A stretch of 16,908 bases of DNA, taken from NCBI GenBank assembly GCA_031267485.1, contig JAIRYY010000274.1, positions 1-16,908 of the forward strand, read 5' to 3'. Below the pieces are notes generated by a model. That model did no database searches, had not been told where the DNA came from, and worked only from the letters and a program-made list of their open reading frames with translations. Position numbers and translations under genes: made by a program. The DNA is from Tannerella sp. Lineage in GTDB: Bacteria; Bacteroidota; Bacteroidia; Bacteroidales; Tannerellaceae. Of the stretch, positions 11,351-16,908 are shown one piece after another; within the stretch, counting starts at the first letter, position 1, and each line of letters begins with the position of its first letter.

Positions 11351-11384
11351 AATATAGCCAGCCTCTTTGCGGGCTGACTATATT
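11351..11384 (-). promoter_or_regulatory. Long hairpin between tuf and tRNA-Trp
   Basis: The sequence folds into a 13-bp stem with an 8-nt loop. It has a C/A mismatch when read on the plus strand, which becomes a G-U pair in the minus-strand RNA, so the structure favours the tuf transcript. It ends 5 nt before the mature 5' end of tRNA-Trp. What follows on the RNA is AUUUAAAC rather than a clean U-tract, so it may be a weak terminator that lowers readthrough from tuf, or a processing/stability element. Confidence 0.55.
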
Positions 11385-11395
11385 ATCCTATAAAA

Positions 11396-12586
11396 TCAGT
11401 CTACAAGTTCGGTTATCTGACCGGCGCCAACCGTGCGACCGCCCTCGCGGATAGCGAAACGCAAACCCACGTTACATGCTACCGGATAAATCAGTTCCAC
11501 TTCAATGGTTACGTTATCGCCGGGCATTACCATTTCAACGCCCTCCGGCAGTGAAATCTCTCCGGTCACGTCCAAGGTACGGATATAGAACTGCGGACGG
11601 TACTTGTTGTGGAATGGCGTGTGACGGCCGCCCTCTTCCTTCTTCAGGATATAGACCTCCGCCTTAAATCTGGAGTGAGGCTGTATTTTCCCCGGATGAC
11701 AGAGCACCATGCCGCGTTTGATTTCGTCCTTGTCGATACCGCGAAGCAGCAGACCCACGTTATCGCCCGCCCGGCCTTCGTCCAGAATCTTGCGGAACAT
11801 TTCAACGCCTGTCACAACCGATTTCTTTCCGGTTTCGGCCGTCAGACCGATAATCTGTATTTCCTCACCGGTCTTGATGATACCGGTTTCGATACGACCC
11901 GTAGCCACCGTACCGCGGCCCGTAATTGAGAACACATCCTCAACCGGCATCAGGAACGGTTTGTCCACATCGCGCGGAGGCAGCGGAATCCATGTATCTA
12001 CCGCTTCCATAAGTTCCATGACTTTATCTTCCCATTTGGCGTCGCCGTTCAGCGCGCCCAAAGCCGAGCCTTGAATAACGGGAGTATTATCGCCGTCAAA
12101 TTCATAGAAAGAAAGCAGTTCTCTCATTTCCATTTCAACGAGTTCCAGCATTTCCTCGTCATCAACCATGTCGCATTTGTTCATGAACACAACCAGGCGG
12201 GGAACGTTCACCTGACGGGCCAGCAGAATATGCTCGCGCGTCTGGGGCATCGGGCCGTCTGTTGCGGCAACCACGATGATTGCGCCGTCCATCTGGGCGG
12301 CGCCCGTAACCATGTTCTTCACATAGTCGGCGTGACCCGGACAGTCCACATGCGCGTAGTGGCGATTTGCCGTTTCGTATTCCACATGAGCTGTATTAAT
12401 CGTAATACCTCTTTCCTTTTCTTCGGGAGCATTGTCGATAGAATCGAACGAACGCACCTCAGACAGACCTTTTTTCGCTAAAACAGTCGTAATAGCAGCT
12501 GTTAAAGTAGTTTTACCATGGTCTACGTGACCAATCGTACCGATGTTTACATGCGGTTTCGTCCTGTTAAAATGTTCTTTTGCCAT
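11396..12586 (-). CDS. tuf: Translation elongation factor Tu
   Basis: GTPase that brings aminoacyl-tRNA to the ribosomal A site. The 396-residue product is complete and has every G motif: GHVDHGKT (residues 19-26), RGITI in switch I (59-63), DCPGH (81-85) and NKCD (136-139). Domains 2 and 3 follow, ending [15 protein letters not shown]. Two tRNA-Thr genes lie directly upstream and tRNA-Trp downstream, the classic tRNA-tuf-secE neighbourhood. The 84-nt leader (12587-12670) holds no consensus promoter and no Shine-Dalgarno sequence, so it is probably cotranscribed with the tRNA-Thr pair from the promoter at 12904-12934. Confidence 0.98.
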   Translation of the reverse strand: MAKEHFNRTKPHVNIGTIGHVDHGKTTLTAAITTVLAKKGLSEVRSFDSIDNAPEEKERGITINTAHVEYETANRHYAHVDCPGHADYVKNMVTGAAQMDGAIIVVAATDGPMPQTREHILLARQVNVPRLVVFMNKCDMVDDEEMLELVEMEMRELLSFYEFDGDNTPVIQGSALGALNGDAKWEDKVMELMEAVDTWIPLPPRDVDKPFLMPVEDVFSITGRGTVATGRIETGIIKTGEEIQIIGLTAETGKKSVVTGVEMFRKILDEGRAGDNVGLLLRGIDKDEIKRGMVLCHPGKIQPHSRFKAEVYILKKEEGGRHTPFHNKYRPQFYIRTLDVTGEISLPEGVEMVMPGDNVTIEVELIYPVACNVGLRFAIREGGRTVGAGQITELVD

Positions 12587-12670
12587 AATCTTAAATATCT
12601 TTATATTAATTTAGAATGTTTATCCATCCTTATTTTCATACTTTCATGCGCCACGTTCGCCTCTTTCGCG

Positions 12671-12742
<72 letters not shown>

Positions 12743-12787
12743 ATCATTACTCCGCCTCTCCCCAAGCGCTCCAGTCTCCTCATCCGG

Positions 12788-12861
12788 AGCCTCTTGTCGG
12801 ATTCGAACCAACGACCCCGAGATTACAAATCACGTGCTCTGGCCAACTGAGCTAAAGAGGC
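12788..12861 (-). tRNA. tRNA-Thr (anticodon UGU)
   Basis: Minus-strand cloverleaf: acceptor GCCTCTT/AAGAGGC fully paired, D-arm GCTC/GAGC, loop TTTGTAA (anticodon TGT in DNA), T-arm GTTGG-TTCGAAT-CCGAC with one G-U pair. The anticodon stem CGTGA/TCTCG has a U-U mismatch in its middle pair (29:41). Discriminator U at 12788; CCA not encoded. It is the first gene after the promoter at 12904-12934 and lies 45 nt before the tRNA-Thr(GGU). Confidence 0.95.
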
Positions 12862-12869
12862 ATTTTTCT

Positions 12870-12902
12870 AAAAAAGCCGCTTCGTCATCGGGCGAAACGG
12901 CT
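12870..12902 (-). terminator. Terminator-like hairpin with U-tract before the tRNA-Thr pair
   Basis: On the minus strand AGCCGTTTCG and CGAAGCGGCT pair over 10 bp with one U-G wobble and an 8-nt loop (12902-12875), followed by a run of six T (12875-12870). On the plus strand the wobble becomes an A/C mismatch, so the structure belongs to minus-strand RNA. It would end transcripts coming from hpf. However, it begins only about 2 nt after the -7 element of the next promoter, so it also overlaps the start of the tRNA-tuf transcript. Confidence 0.75.
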
Positions 12903-12903
12903 G

Positions 12904-12934
12904 CAAATTTAGAACTTATTTTTGTATCCGCAAA
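12904..12934 (-). promoter_or_regulatory. Bacteroidota-type promoter for the tRNA-Thr/tuf unit
   Basis: TTTG (12934-12931), exactly 19 nt, then TAAATTTG (12911-12904). This matches the primary sigma-factor consensus TTTG-N19-21-TAnnTTTG of Bacteroidota. The predicted start site is a few bases beyond, near 12897-12900, about 40 nt before tRNA-Thr(UGU). It is the only consensus promoter seen between hpf and secE. Confidence 0.8.
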
Positions 12935-12959
12935 ATTTCTCTGTTTTTTTTTGTTTTTT

Positions 12960-13259
12960 TTATTTTGTCCTGTTTTTTTCTTTGAATTTAAGCAGCTGCT
13001 TTTCCAAGGCTTCAACCGCCAAATCTATGCCCTCCTCAAAGGTATCACATACCTTTTCGGCAAAGCAGTCTCCGCTTTTTATTTTAAGACGGATACTCAC
13101 ATCTTTGTTCTTAACTGTTTCAGGCTTGATGACTTTGAGTACGATATCCGCCATCAAAATACCGTCGTAAAACTGTTCCAGTTTCGAAACTTTTTTCTCA
13201 ATGAACGATTCCAACTTTTCAGTCGCATCAAAATGAATCGATTTAATCTTAATGTCCAT
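12960..13259 (-). CDS. hpf: Ribosome hibernation promoting factor, short form (HPF/YfiA family)
   Basis: Binds the 30S decoding region and silences ribosomes under stress or slow growth. The 99-residue protein has the family fold signature: MDIKIKSIHFDAT at the start, then a beta-rich middle (IVLKVIKPETVKNKDVSIRLKI) and a C-terminal helix (FEEGIDLAVEALEKQL). It is the short form and lacks the C-terminal dimerisation domain of long HPF. The ATG is 12 nt beyond the end of the upstream recombinase gene. Directly before it is a perfect Shine-Dalgarno sequence, which no other gene in the window has. A terminator-like hairpin follows at 12870-12902. Confidence 0.93.
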   Translation of the reverse strand: MDIKIKSIHFDATEKLESFIEKKVSKLEQFYDGILMADIVLKVIKPETVKNKDVSIRLKIKSGDCFAEKVCDTFEEGIDLAVEALEKQLLKFKEKNRTK

Positions 13260-13266
13260 AAATAAT

Positions 13267-13273
13267 CCTCCTT
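13267..13273 (-). promoter_or_regulatory. Perfect Shine-Dalgarno sequence for hpf
   Basis: AAGGAGG on the minus strand, 7 nt before the hpf ATG, sharing bases with the TAA stop of the recombinase gene. Bacteroidota ribosomes normally do not use Shine-Dalgarno pairing, and none of the other starts inspected here (rpoC, rpoB, rplL, rplJ, rplA, rplK, nusG, secE, tuf, rpsU, carbonic anhydrase) has a comparable site. Confidence 0.8.
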
Positions 13274-14159
13274 ACTTTTTTGCTCTCGGATGAGCGTTAT
13301 ACACTTTCTTCAATTCCTCGAACGTCACATGCGTGTAGACCGACGTTGAAGCCAGACTGCTGTGTCCCAGCAACTTGCTGACGGCGCTTATGTCCGCGCC
13401 GCCGTTCAGCATGCCGGTAGCAAAAGTATGCCTTAAAACATGCGGACTTCGCTTTGACAGAGTCGGAATATCCGACAATTTCTTCCTCACTATATAATAA
13501 ACGATGGCTGACGATACGGGACGGCCGTCTCTGCGGATAAAAAACGACCGGCTGTTCGTCATAACCTCGCGTTCACGTACATTATTATAATATATAAGCA
13601 TTTCTTTCAGGCGTCCCGCGAAAGGAATCAGGCGCTGTTTGTTGCGTTTCCCCGTCACTTTAAGCAGCATGGCGTCCAAATCCACGTCGGCGTTTTCTAT
13701 CCCGACCAGTTCCGAACAGCGGATGCCCGTCTCGTACAGCAGCTCAACGATGAGCCTGTCGCGGACGCCCTCAAATTTATCATTGAAGTTTTCACCGTCA
13801 AGAACCTGTTCCATTTCTTTCTCTTTCACGAAATAGGGTAGCGGTTTCGCTTTTTTTGGCCCTGAAAGAAACGCAAATGGATGCTTCCCGACAATCCTGT
13901 GGCGGATAAGGTATCTGAAGAATGACTGCAGTGCGCTCAATTTGCGGTTGACGGAAGCGGTGGACAGGGACTGTTTCATCAGCTCCATCATCCAGCAGCG
14001 GACTATGTCGGAGTCAATCCTTTCCATATCGGCCGATTCGGCATCCGCCAAGCCCTCTTTCCCCTCAATAAACGACGCAAACTGCTGCAGGTCATTTGCA
14101 TACGCATCGACCGTATGAACCGAATAATTCCGTTCATACCGCAAATAATCAACAAACAT
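13272..14159 (-). CDS. xerC: Tyrosine recombinase, XerC/XerD type
   Basis: Site-specific recombinase of the kind that resolves chromosome dimers at dif. With the ATG at 14159 the product is 295 residues and starts MFVDYLRYERNYSVHTV, the usual N-terminus of Xer proteins. A TTG at 14198 in the same frame is rejected because it falls in the -7 region of the predicted promoter. The SAM-like DNA-binding domain covers about 1-90. Catalytic residues are all present: R147, K171, H240, R243 (HVLRH), H266 (LLGHSS) and the nucleophile Y275 (SVYTH). The housekeeping length and the place between rpsU and hpf favour a chromosomal Xer over an integrase. XerC rather than XerD is by convention for this locus. 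Confidence 0.9.
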   Translation of the reverse strand: MFVDYLRYERNYSVHTVDAYANDLQQFASFIEGKEGLADAESADMERIDSDIVRCWMMELMKQSLSTASVNRKLSALQSFFRYLIRHRIVGKHPFAFLSGPKKAKPLPYFVKEKEMEQVLDGENFNDKFEGVRDRLIVELLYETGIRCSELVGIENADVDLDAMLLKVTGKRNKQRLIPFAGRLKEMLIYYNNVREREVMTNSRSFFIRRDGRPVSSAIVYYIVRKKLSDIPTLSKRSPHVLRHTFATGMLNGGADISAVSKLLGHSSLASTSVYTHVTFEELKKVYNAHPRAKK

Positions 14160-14198
14160 ACTCACATATTTCCTCACGCTACATTGATTAAGATGCAA

Positions 14199-14230
14199 CG
14201 AATGTAAGCGCTTTTTTTGGAAATACCAAA
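14199..14230 (-). promoter_or_regulatory. Probable promoter for the xerC-hpf unit
   Basis: TTTG (14230-14227), 20 nt, then TACATTCG (14206-14199), one base off the Bacteroidota -7 consensus TAnnTTTG. The start site would fall near 14193, giving a leader of about 34 nt to the xerC ATG. Spacing is right but the -7 match is imperfect, and readthrough from rpsU is also possible. Confidence 0.5.
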
Positions 14231-14255
14231 TAAAACGGTATTTTTTTTCTTTCGA

Positions 14256-14447
14256 TTAGTTTTCAGCCTGCTGTAACTGTTTCACATAAACGGCATGAAT
14301 ACGCTGTTTTCTCTTCATTACGGATGGCTTAATAAACGCCTGACGCGTCCTGAGTTCTTTGACAACTCCGGTTTTCTCAAACTTTCTTTTGAACTTTTTC
14401 AAGGCTCTTTCAATGTTCTCGCCTTCTTTCAATGGAACTACAATCAT
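14256..14447 (-). CDS. rpsU: 30S ribosomal protein S21 (bS21)
   Basis: Small basic protein near the 3' end of 16S rRNA. In Bacteroidota it helps hide the anti-Shine-Dalgarno sequence, which explains why most genes of the phylum lack Shine-Dalgarno sites. The product has 63 residues, starting MIVVPLKEGENIERALKKFK and rich in K/R, as is normal. Its leader is A/T-rich with no AGGAGG-like sequence, so the Shine-Dalgarno-driven autocontrol reported for rpsU in Flavobacterium johnsoniae is not evident here. A full consensus promoter lies about 60 nt upstream. The next gene on the strand, xerC, begins 96 nt beyond its stop. Confidence 0.95.
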   Translation of the reverse strand: MIVVPLKEGENIERALKKFKRKFEKTGVVKELRTRQAFIKPSVMKRKQRIHAVYVKQLQQAEN

Positions 14448-14509
14448 AAATAAATTTTTAAATTATATTGTTTTTTGTATCATATCCTTATTTTCAAGTT
14501 TTTGAGCCG

Positions 14510-14540
14510 CAAAATTACTGATTGTTTTTCTATCAACAAA
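14510..14540 (-). promoter_or_regulatory. Bacteroidota-type promoter for rpsU
   Basis: TTTG (14540-14537), 19 nt, TAATTTTG (14517-14510): a full match to TTTG-N19-21-TAnnTTTG. The start site is expected near 14505, leaving a leader of roughly 58 nt. It diverges from the plus-strand promoter at 14591. Confidence 0.8.
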
Positions 14541-14590
14541 ATTTTCCGCCATATATTTTCAACGGAACCGCAAATTTCATTCTTTTTGTT

Positions 14591-14598
14591 TACTTTTG
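14591..14598 (+). promoter_or_regulatory. -7 element of the carbonic anhydrase promoter
   Basis: TACTTTTG followed by CACCCGC matches the Bacteroidota -7 box and its common start-site context. No TTTG is present at the expected -33 distance, so the call rests on the -7 box alone. The start site would be near 14603, about 32 nt before the ATG. Confidence 0.65.
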
Positions 14599-14634
14599 CA
14601 CCCGCAAATCAAAGTGAATATAACTCTACAAACT

Positions 14635-15162
14635 ATGGCATTAATAAAATCAGTAAGGGGTTTTACTCCCGTTATCGGCGAAGATACTTACCTGGCCGAC
14701 AATGCGGCTATCATTGGCGATGTTGTGATAGGCCGGAGCTGCAGCATCTGGTTCGGGACGGTGCTCCGGGGCGATGTGAACTCCATAAAAATAGGCGACG
14801 GCGTGAATATTCAGGACGGGTCGGTGCTGCATACTTTATATGAGAAGTCAACCATAGAAATCGGCGACGATGTTTCAATCGGGCATAACGTGACTGTCCA
14901 CGGCGCTAAAATATGCAACGGGGCGCTTGTCGGAATGGGCGCGGTCGTGCTCGACCATGCGGTTGTCGGCGAAGGCGCCATTATTGCGGCAGGCTCCGTC
15001 GTTCTGAACAGTACGCAGGTAGAACCCGGCAGCATTTACGCCGGCGTTCCGGCCAGGTTCGTGAAAAAAGTGGACCCCGAACAGTCGAAGGAAATAAATC
15101 AACGGATAGCGCGCAATTATCACATGTATGCGTCCTGGTATAAAGAAGATGAAAAAACGTAA
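14635..15162 (+). CDS. Gamma-class carbonic anhydrase-like hexapeptide-repeat protein
   Basis: Left-handed beta-helix protein of the gamma carbonic anhydrase family, expected to form trimers with a metal between subunits. The 175-residue product shows the repeated [LIV]GxxxxI pattern through about residues 25-140 and the three metal-ligand histidines H66 (SVLHT), H84 and H89 (IGHNVTVHG). It ends with the usual C-terminal helix (residues 148-175). I chose the ATG at 14635; an in-frame TTG at 14596 lies inside the promoter. Close relatives include YrdA/PaaY/CaiE-like proteins whose activity is often unproven, so the reaction is inferred. The last 14 nt overlap the next gene. Confidence 0.93.
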   Translation: MALIKSVRGFTPVIGEDTYLADNAAIIGDVVIGRSCSIWFGTVLRGDVNSIKIGDGVNIQDGSVLHTLYEKSTIEIGDDVSIGHNVTVHGAKICNGALVGMGAVVLDHAVVGEGAIIAAGSVVLNSTQVEPGSIYAGVPARFVKKVDPEQSKEINQRIARNYHMYASWYKEDEKT

Positions 15163-16908
15163 CGGGGTAATAATAGCCATAATAAGCGCGGTATGCCTCC
15201 TGGCTGTCGGCGTATGGCTGGCTTTACCGTCCAGTTATTATATCAGGCGGGCGCTGATACATCTTTCGCCCGAAATAGGCCAGTATCCGATTTTCGAAAA
15301 CCGAATCGTAAAAGCGGAAGACCCGCACGCCTGGCCTCTTTCCGGCTATTACAACAGACTGTCCATACCTGACAGGTATGTTGAGGATTTCGATGAATAC
15401 GGAACGGTTGCGTACGTAATCATTCAAAACGGGGAGTTGCTGTTCGAACAGTACTGGGAGCATTACTCGCCCCAGTCGCACAGCAACTCTTTTTCCATGG
15501 CGAAGAGTATTGTTTCTCTTGCTGTCGGATGCGCTATTGACGACGGGGTCATTAGTGATGTAGACCAGCCGGTCAGTGATTTTTTTCCGCAGTTCGGAAG
15601 CTATAACGGTAAACAGCTGACAATCCGGCATCTGCTGACCATGAGCGCGGGCGTCGATTTCCAGGAGGCCTACACCTCCGTATTCTCCCCTACAACACAG
15701 CTGTATTACGGCAATGACCTTCGAAAGATTGCTTTCGGGATGAGGCAGGTGGAAGAACCCGGCGTAAACTTCATCTACCAGAGCGGCGTAACGCAACTGC
15801 TGGCTTTCATTCTGGAAAAAGCTACCGGCGAGAACATCGGGTCGTACGTTTCCCGCAAACTGTGGACGCCGGTTCAGGCCGAAGAGGATGCGATATGGTC
15901 GCTCGACCGCAAGGACGGATTTGAAAAGGCGTATTGCTGCTTCAACAGTAATGCGCGGGATTTTGCACGTCTGGGGCAATTAGTTCTGAACGGAGGCCGG
16001 TGGGACGGAAAGCAAATCGTACCGGAACAGTACATGACAGATGCCGTCACGGCCGACAGCAGCCTGATATTTAAAAAGTACGGGGAAATAAACCGGCATT
16101 ACGGATACCAGTTCTGGCTACTTGAAAAAAACGGGATGAAGATTCCCTGCCTGCGTGGTATCAAAGGGCAGTATGTTTTTATCATCCCGGAAAAAAATGC
16201 GGTTGTCGTCAGACTTGGGCACCGGCGTTCCGACAGGGAAACGGACGGGCAGCGTTACCCGGAAGATGTGGACGTCTGGCTGGATGCCGCGTTCGACATG
16301 CTGGACGAAACGCCCAGGCACGCGCGCCTTGTGTTCGGAGGCGACCTGATGCAGCATATCCCCCAGATTAATGCGGCCCGAAACGACAGCGGCGAACACG
16401 ATTACAGCAAGTCATTCCGCTACGTGAAGCCGATATTCGAACAGGCCGACCTGGCGTTCGTCAATCTGGAGACCACATTGACAACATCGGACTATTATAC
16501 GGGATTCCCGCTGTTTCGTTCGCCAAAGGAAATAGCCGGCGCGTTACGCGATATGGGCGTTGATGTGGCCGTTCTGGCAAACAATCATGTTTTCGACGGG
16601 GGCAAAAGCGGCGTAATCACAACGCTGGCGCTGCTTGATTCGGCAAACGTGAAACATACGGGCGTATTTGCCGACTGCCGGCAGTTCATCCGGGAACATC
16701 CGTTGATACTCCGGACAAAAGGCCTCACGTTCGCCCTGTTCAATTATACCTACGGAACGAACGGCCTGCCAACGCCGGAAGGACTGAGCGTCAACCGCAT
16801 CGATTCATTTGCCATCGCACGCGACATCGCCCTGGTTGACCGTACAAAAATCGACTGCATCATCGTTTTCTTCCACTGGGGATACGAATATTCGCGCTAC
16901 CCGAACGA
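15149..16908 (+). CDS. Membrane-anchored serine hydrolase fused to a CapA-like metallophosphatase domain (3' end outside window)
   Basis: The frame is open for 586 codons to the window edge with no stop or frameshift. Residues 1-28 form a signal anchor (basic MKKR, then a hydrophobic stretch). Residues about 30-380 are a beta-lactamase/NylB-like serine hydrolase: nucleophile motif SMAK (S116, K119) followed by SIVSLAVGCAIDDG, Y210-Q-S, HLLTMSAG, and RGIKGQ (336-341) in place of a KTG box. From about residue 393 a PGA_cap (CapA) domain begins after a linker of few residues: GGDLMQH (D399, H403), NLETTL (N439, E441), LANNHVFDGG (N478-H480), FHWGYEY (H576-G578). The anchor places both enzymes outside the inner membrane. 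The ATG overlaps the carbonic anhydrase gene by 14 nt, suggesting coupling. Substrates are unknown; an envelope polymer is a guess. Confidence 0.9.
   Translation, partial: MKKRNGVIIAIISAVCLLAVGVWLALPSSYYIRRALIHLSPEIGQYPIFENRIVKAEDPHAWPLSGYYNRLSIPDRYVEDFDEYGTVAYVIIQNGELLFEQYWEHYSPQSHSNSFSMAKSIVSLAVGCAIDDGVISDVDQPVSDFFPQFGSYNGKQLTIRHLLTMSAGVDFQEAYTSVFSPTTQLYYGNDLRKIAFGMRQVEEPGVNFIYQSGVTQLLAFILEKATGENIGSYVSRKLWTPVQAEEDAIWSLDRKDGFEKAYCCFNSNARDFARLGQLVLNGGRWDGKQIVPEQYMTDAVTADSSLIFKKYGEINRHYGYQFWLLEKNGMKIPCLRGIKGQYVFIIPEKNAVVVRLGHRRSDRETDGQRYPEDVDVWLDAAFDMLDETPRHARLVFGGDLMQHIPQINAARNDSGEHDYSKSFRYVKPIFEQADLAFVNLETTLTTSDYYTGFPLFRSPKEIAGALRDMGVDVAVLANNHVFDGGKSGVITTLALLDSANVKHTGVFADCRQFIREHPLILRTKGLTFALFNYTYGTNGLPTPEGLSVNRIDSFAIARDIALVDRTKIDCIIVFFHWGYEYSRYPN

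Noticed and set aside
14160..14198. Xer recombinase start at TTG 14198
   Set aside because: That codon overlaps the predicted -7 element (14199-14206) or start site, and homologues normally start close to the FVDYLRYERNYS segment, matching ATG 14159.
14221..14243. 7-bp inverted repeat AAATACC/GGTATTT with a T-run on the plus strand
   Set aside because: The T-run would serve plus-strand transcripts, but no plus-strand gene ends here. On the minus strand it is followed by CCAAAAAAAG, not a U-tract. Considered chance in A/T-rich sequence, or at most a weak rpsU 3' structure.
15224..15979. A 251-codon minus-strand open frame
   Set aside because: It is antisense to the serine hydrolase domain, which has clear catalytic motifs; no independent evidence supports the minus-strand frame.

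Overview
The window is a stretch of a Bacteroidota chromosome, most likely order Bacteroidales. The protein sequences of the RNA polymerase, EF-Tu and ribosomal genes point there. Several gaps carry the Bacteroidota-type promoter (TTTG, 19-21 nt, TAnnTTTG), and all start codons but one lack a Shine-Dalgarno sequence, as is typical of this phylum. Genus cannot be told from the sequence alone.

Minus strand, in transcription order (right to left): rpsU, a Xer-type tyrosine recombinase, hpf (ribosome hibernation factor), tRNA-Thr(UGU), tRNA-Thr(GGU), tuf, tRNA-Trp(CCA), secE, nusG, rplK, rplA, rplJ, rplL, rpoB, rpoC. This is the conserved block for translation elongation, protein export, transcription elongation, the L11/L1/L10/L12 ribosomal stalk and core RNA polymerase. 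Gaps are short. Control signals are visible as three promoters (before rpsU, before the recombinase, before the tRNA-Thr pair) and hairpins before the first tRNA, between tuf and tRNA-Trp, and between rplL and rpoB. The rplL-rpoB hairpin has a U-tract and looks like an attenuator separating ribosomal protein from polymerase expression.

Plus strand (14591 to the right edge): a promoter diverging from rpsU, a gamma-class carbonic anhydrase-like hexapeptide protein, and, overlapping it by 14 nt, a long reading frame that runs off the window. This last gene encodes a membrane-anchored NylB/class C beta-lactamase-like serine hydrolase fused in frame to a CapA (PGA_cap) metallophosphatase-like domain. 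It is the least ordinary gene here.

Best candidates for a second look: the serine hydrolase-CapA fusion; a perfect Shine-Dalgarno sequence found only in front of hpf; a terminator-like hairpin at the start site of the tRNA-Thr/tuf transcript; and the paired tRNA-Thr genes, each with one broken stem pair. No mobile element, CRISPR array or defence system is visible. No gene-free stretch exceeds 300 bases; the longest is the 187-base divergent promoter region 14448-14634.
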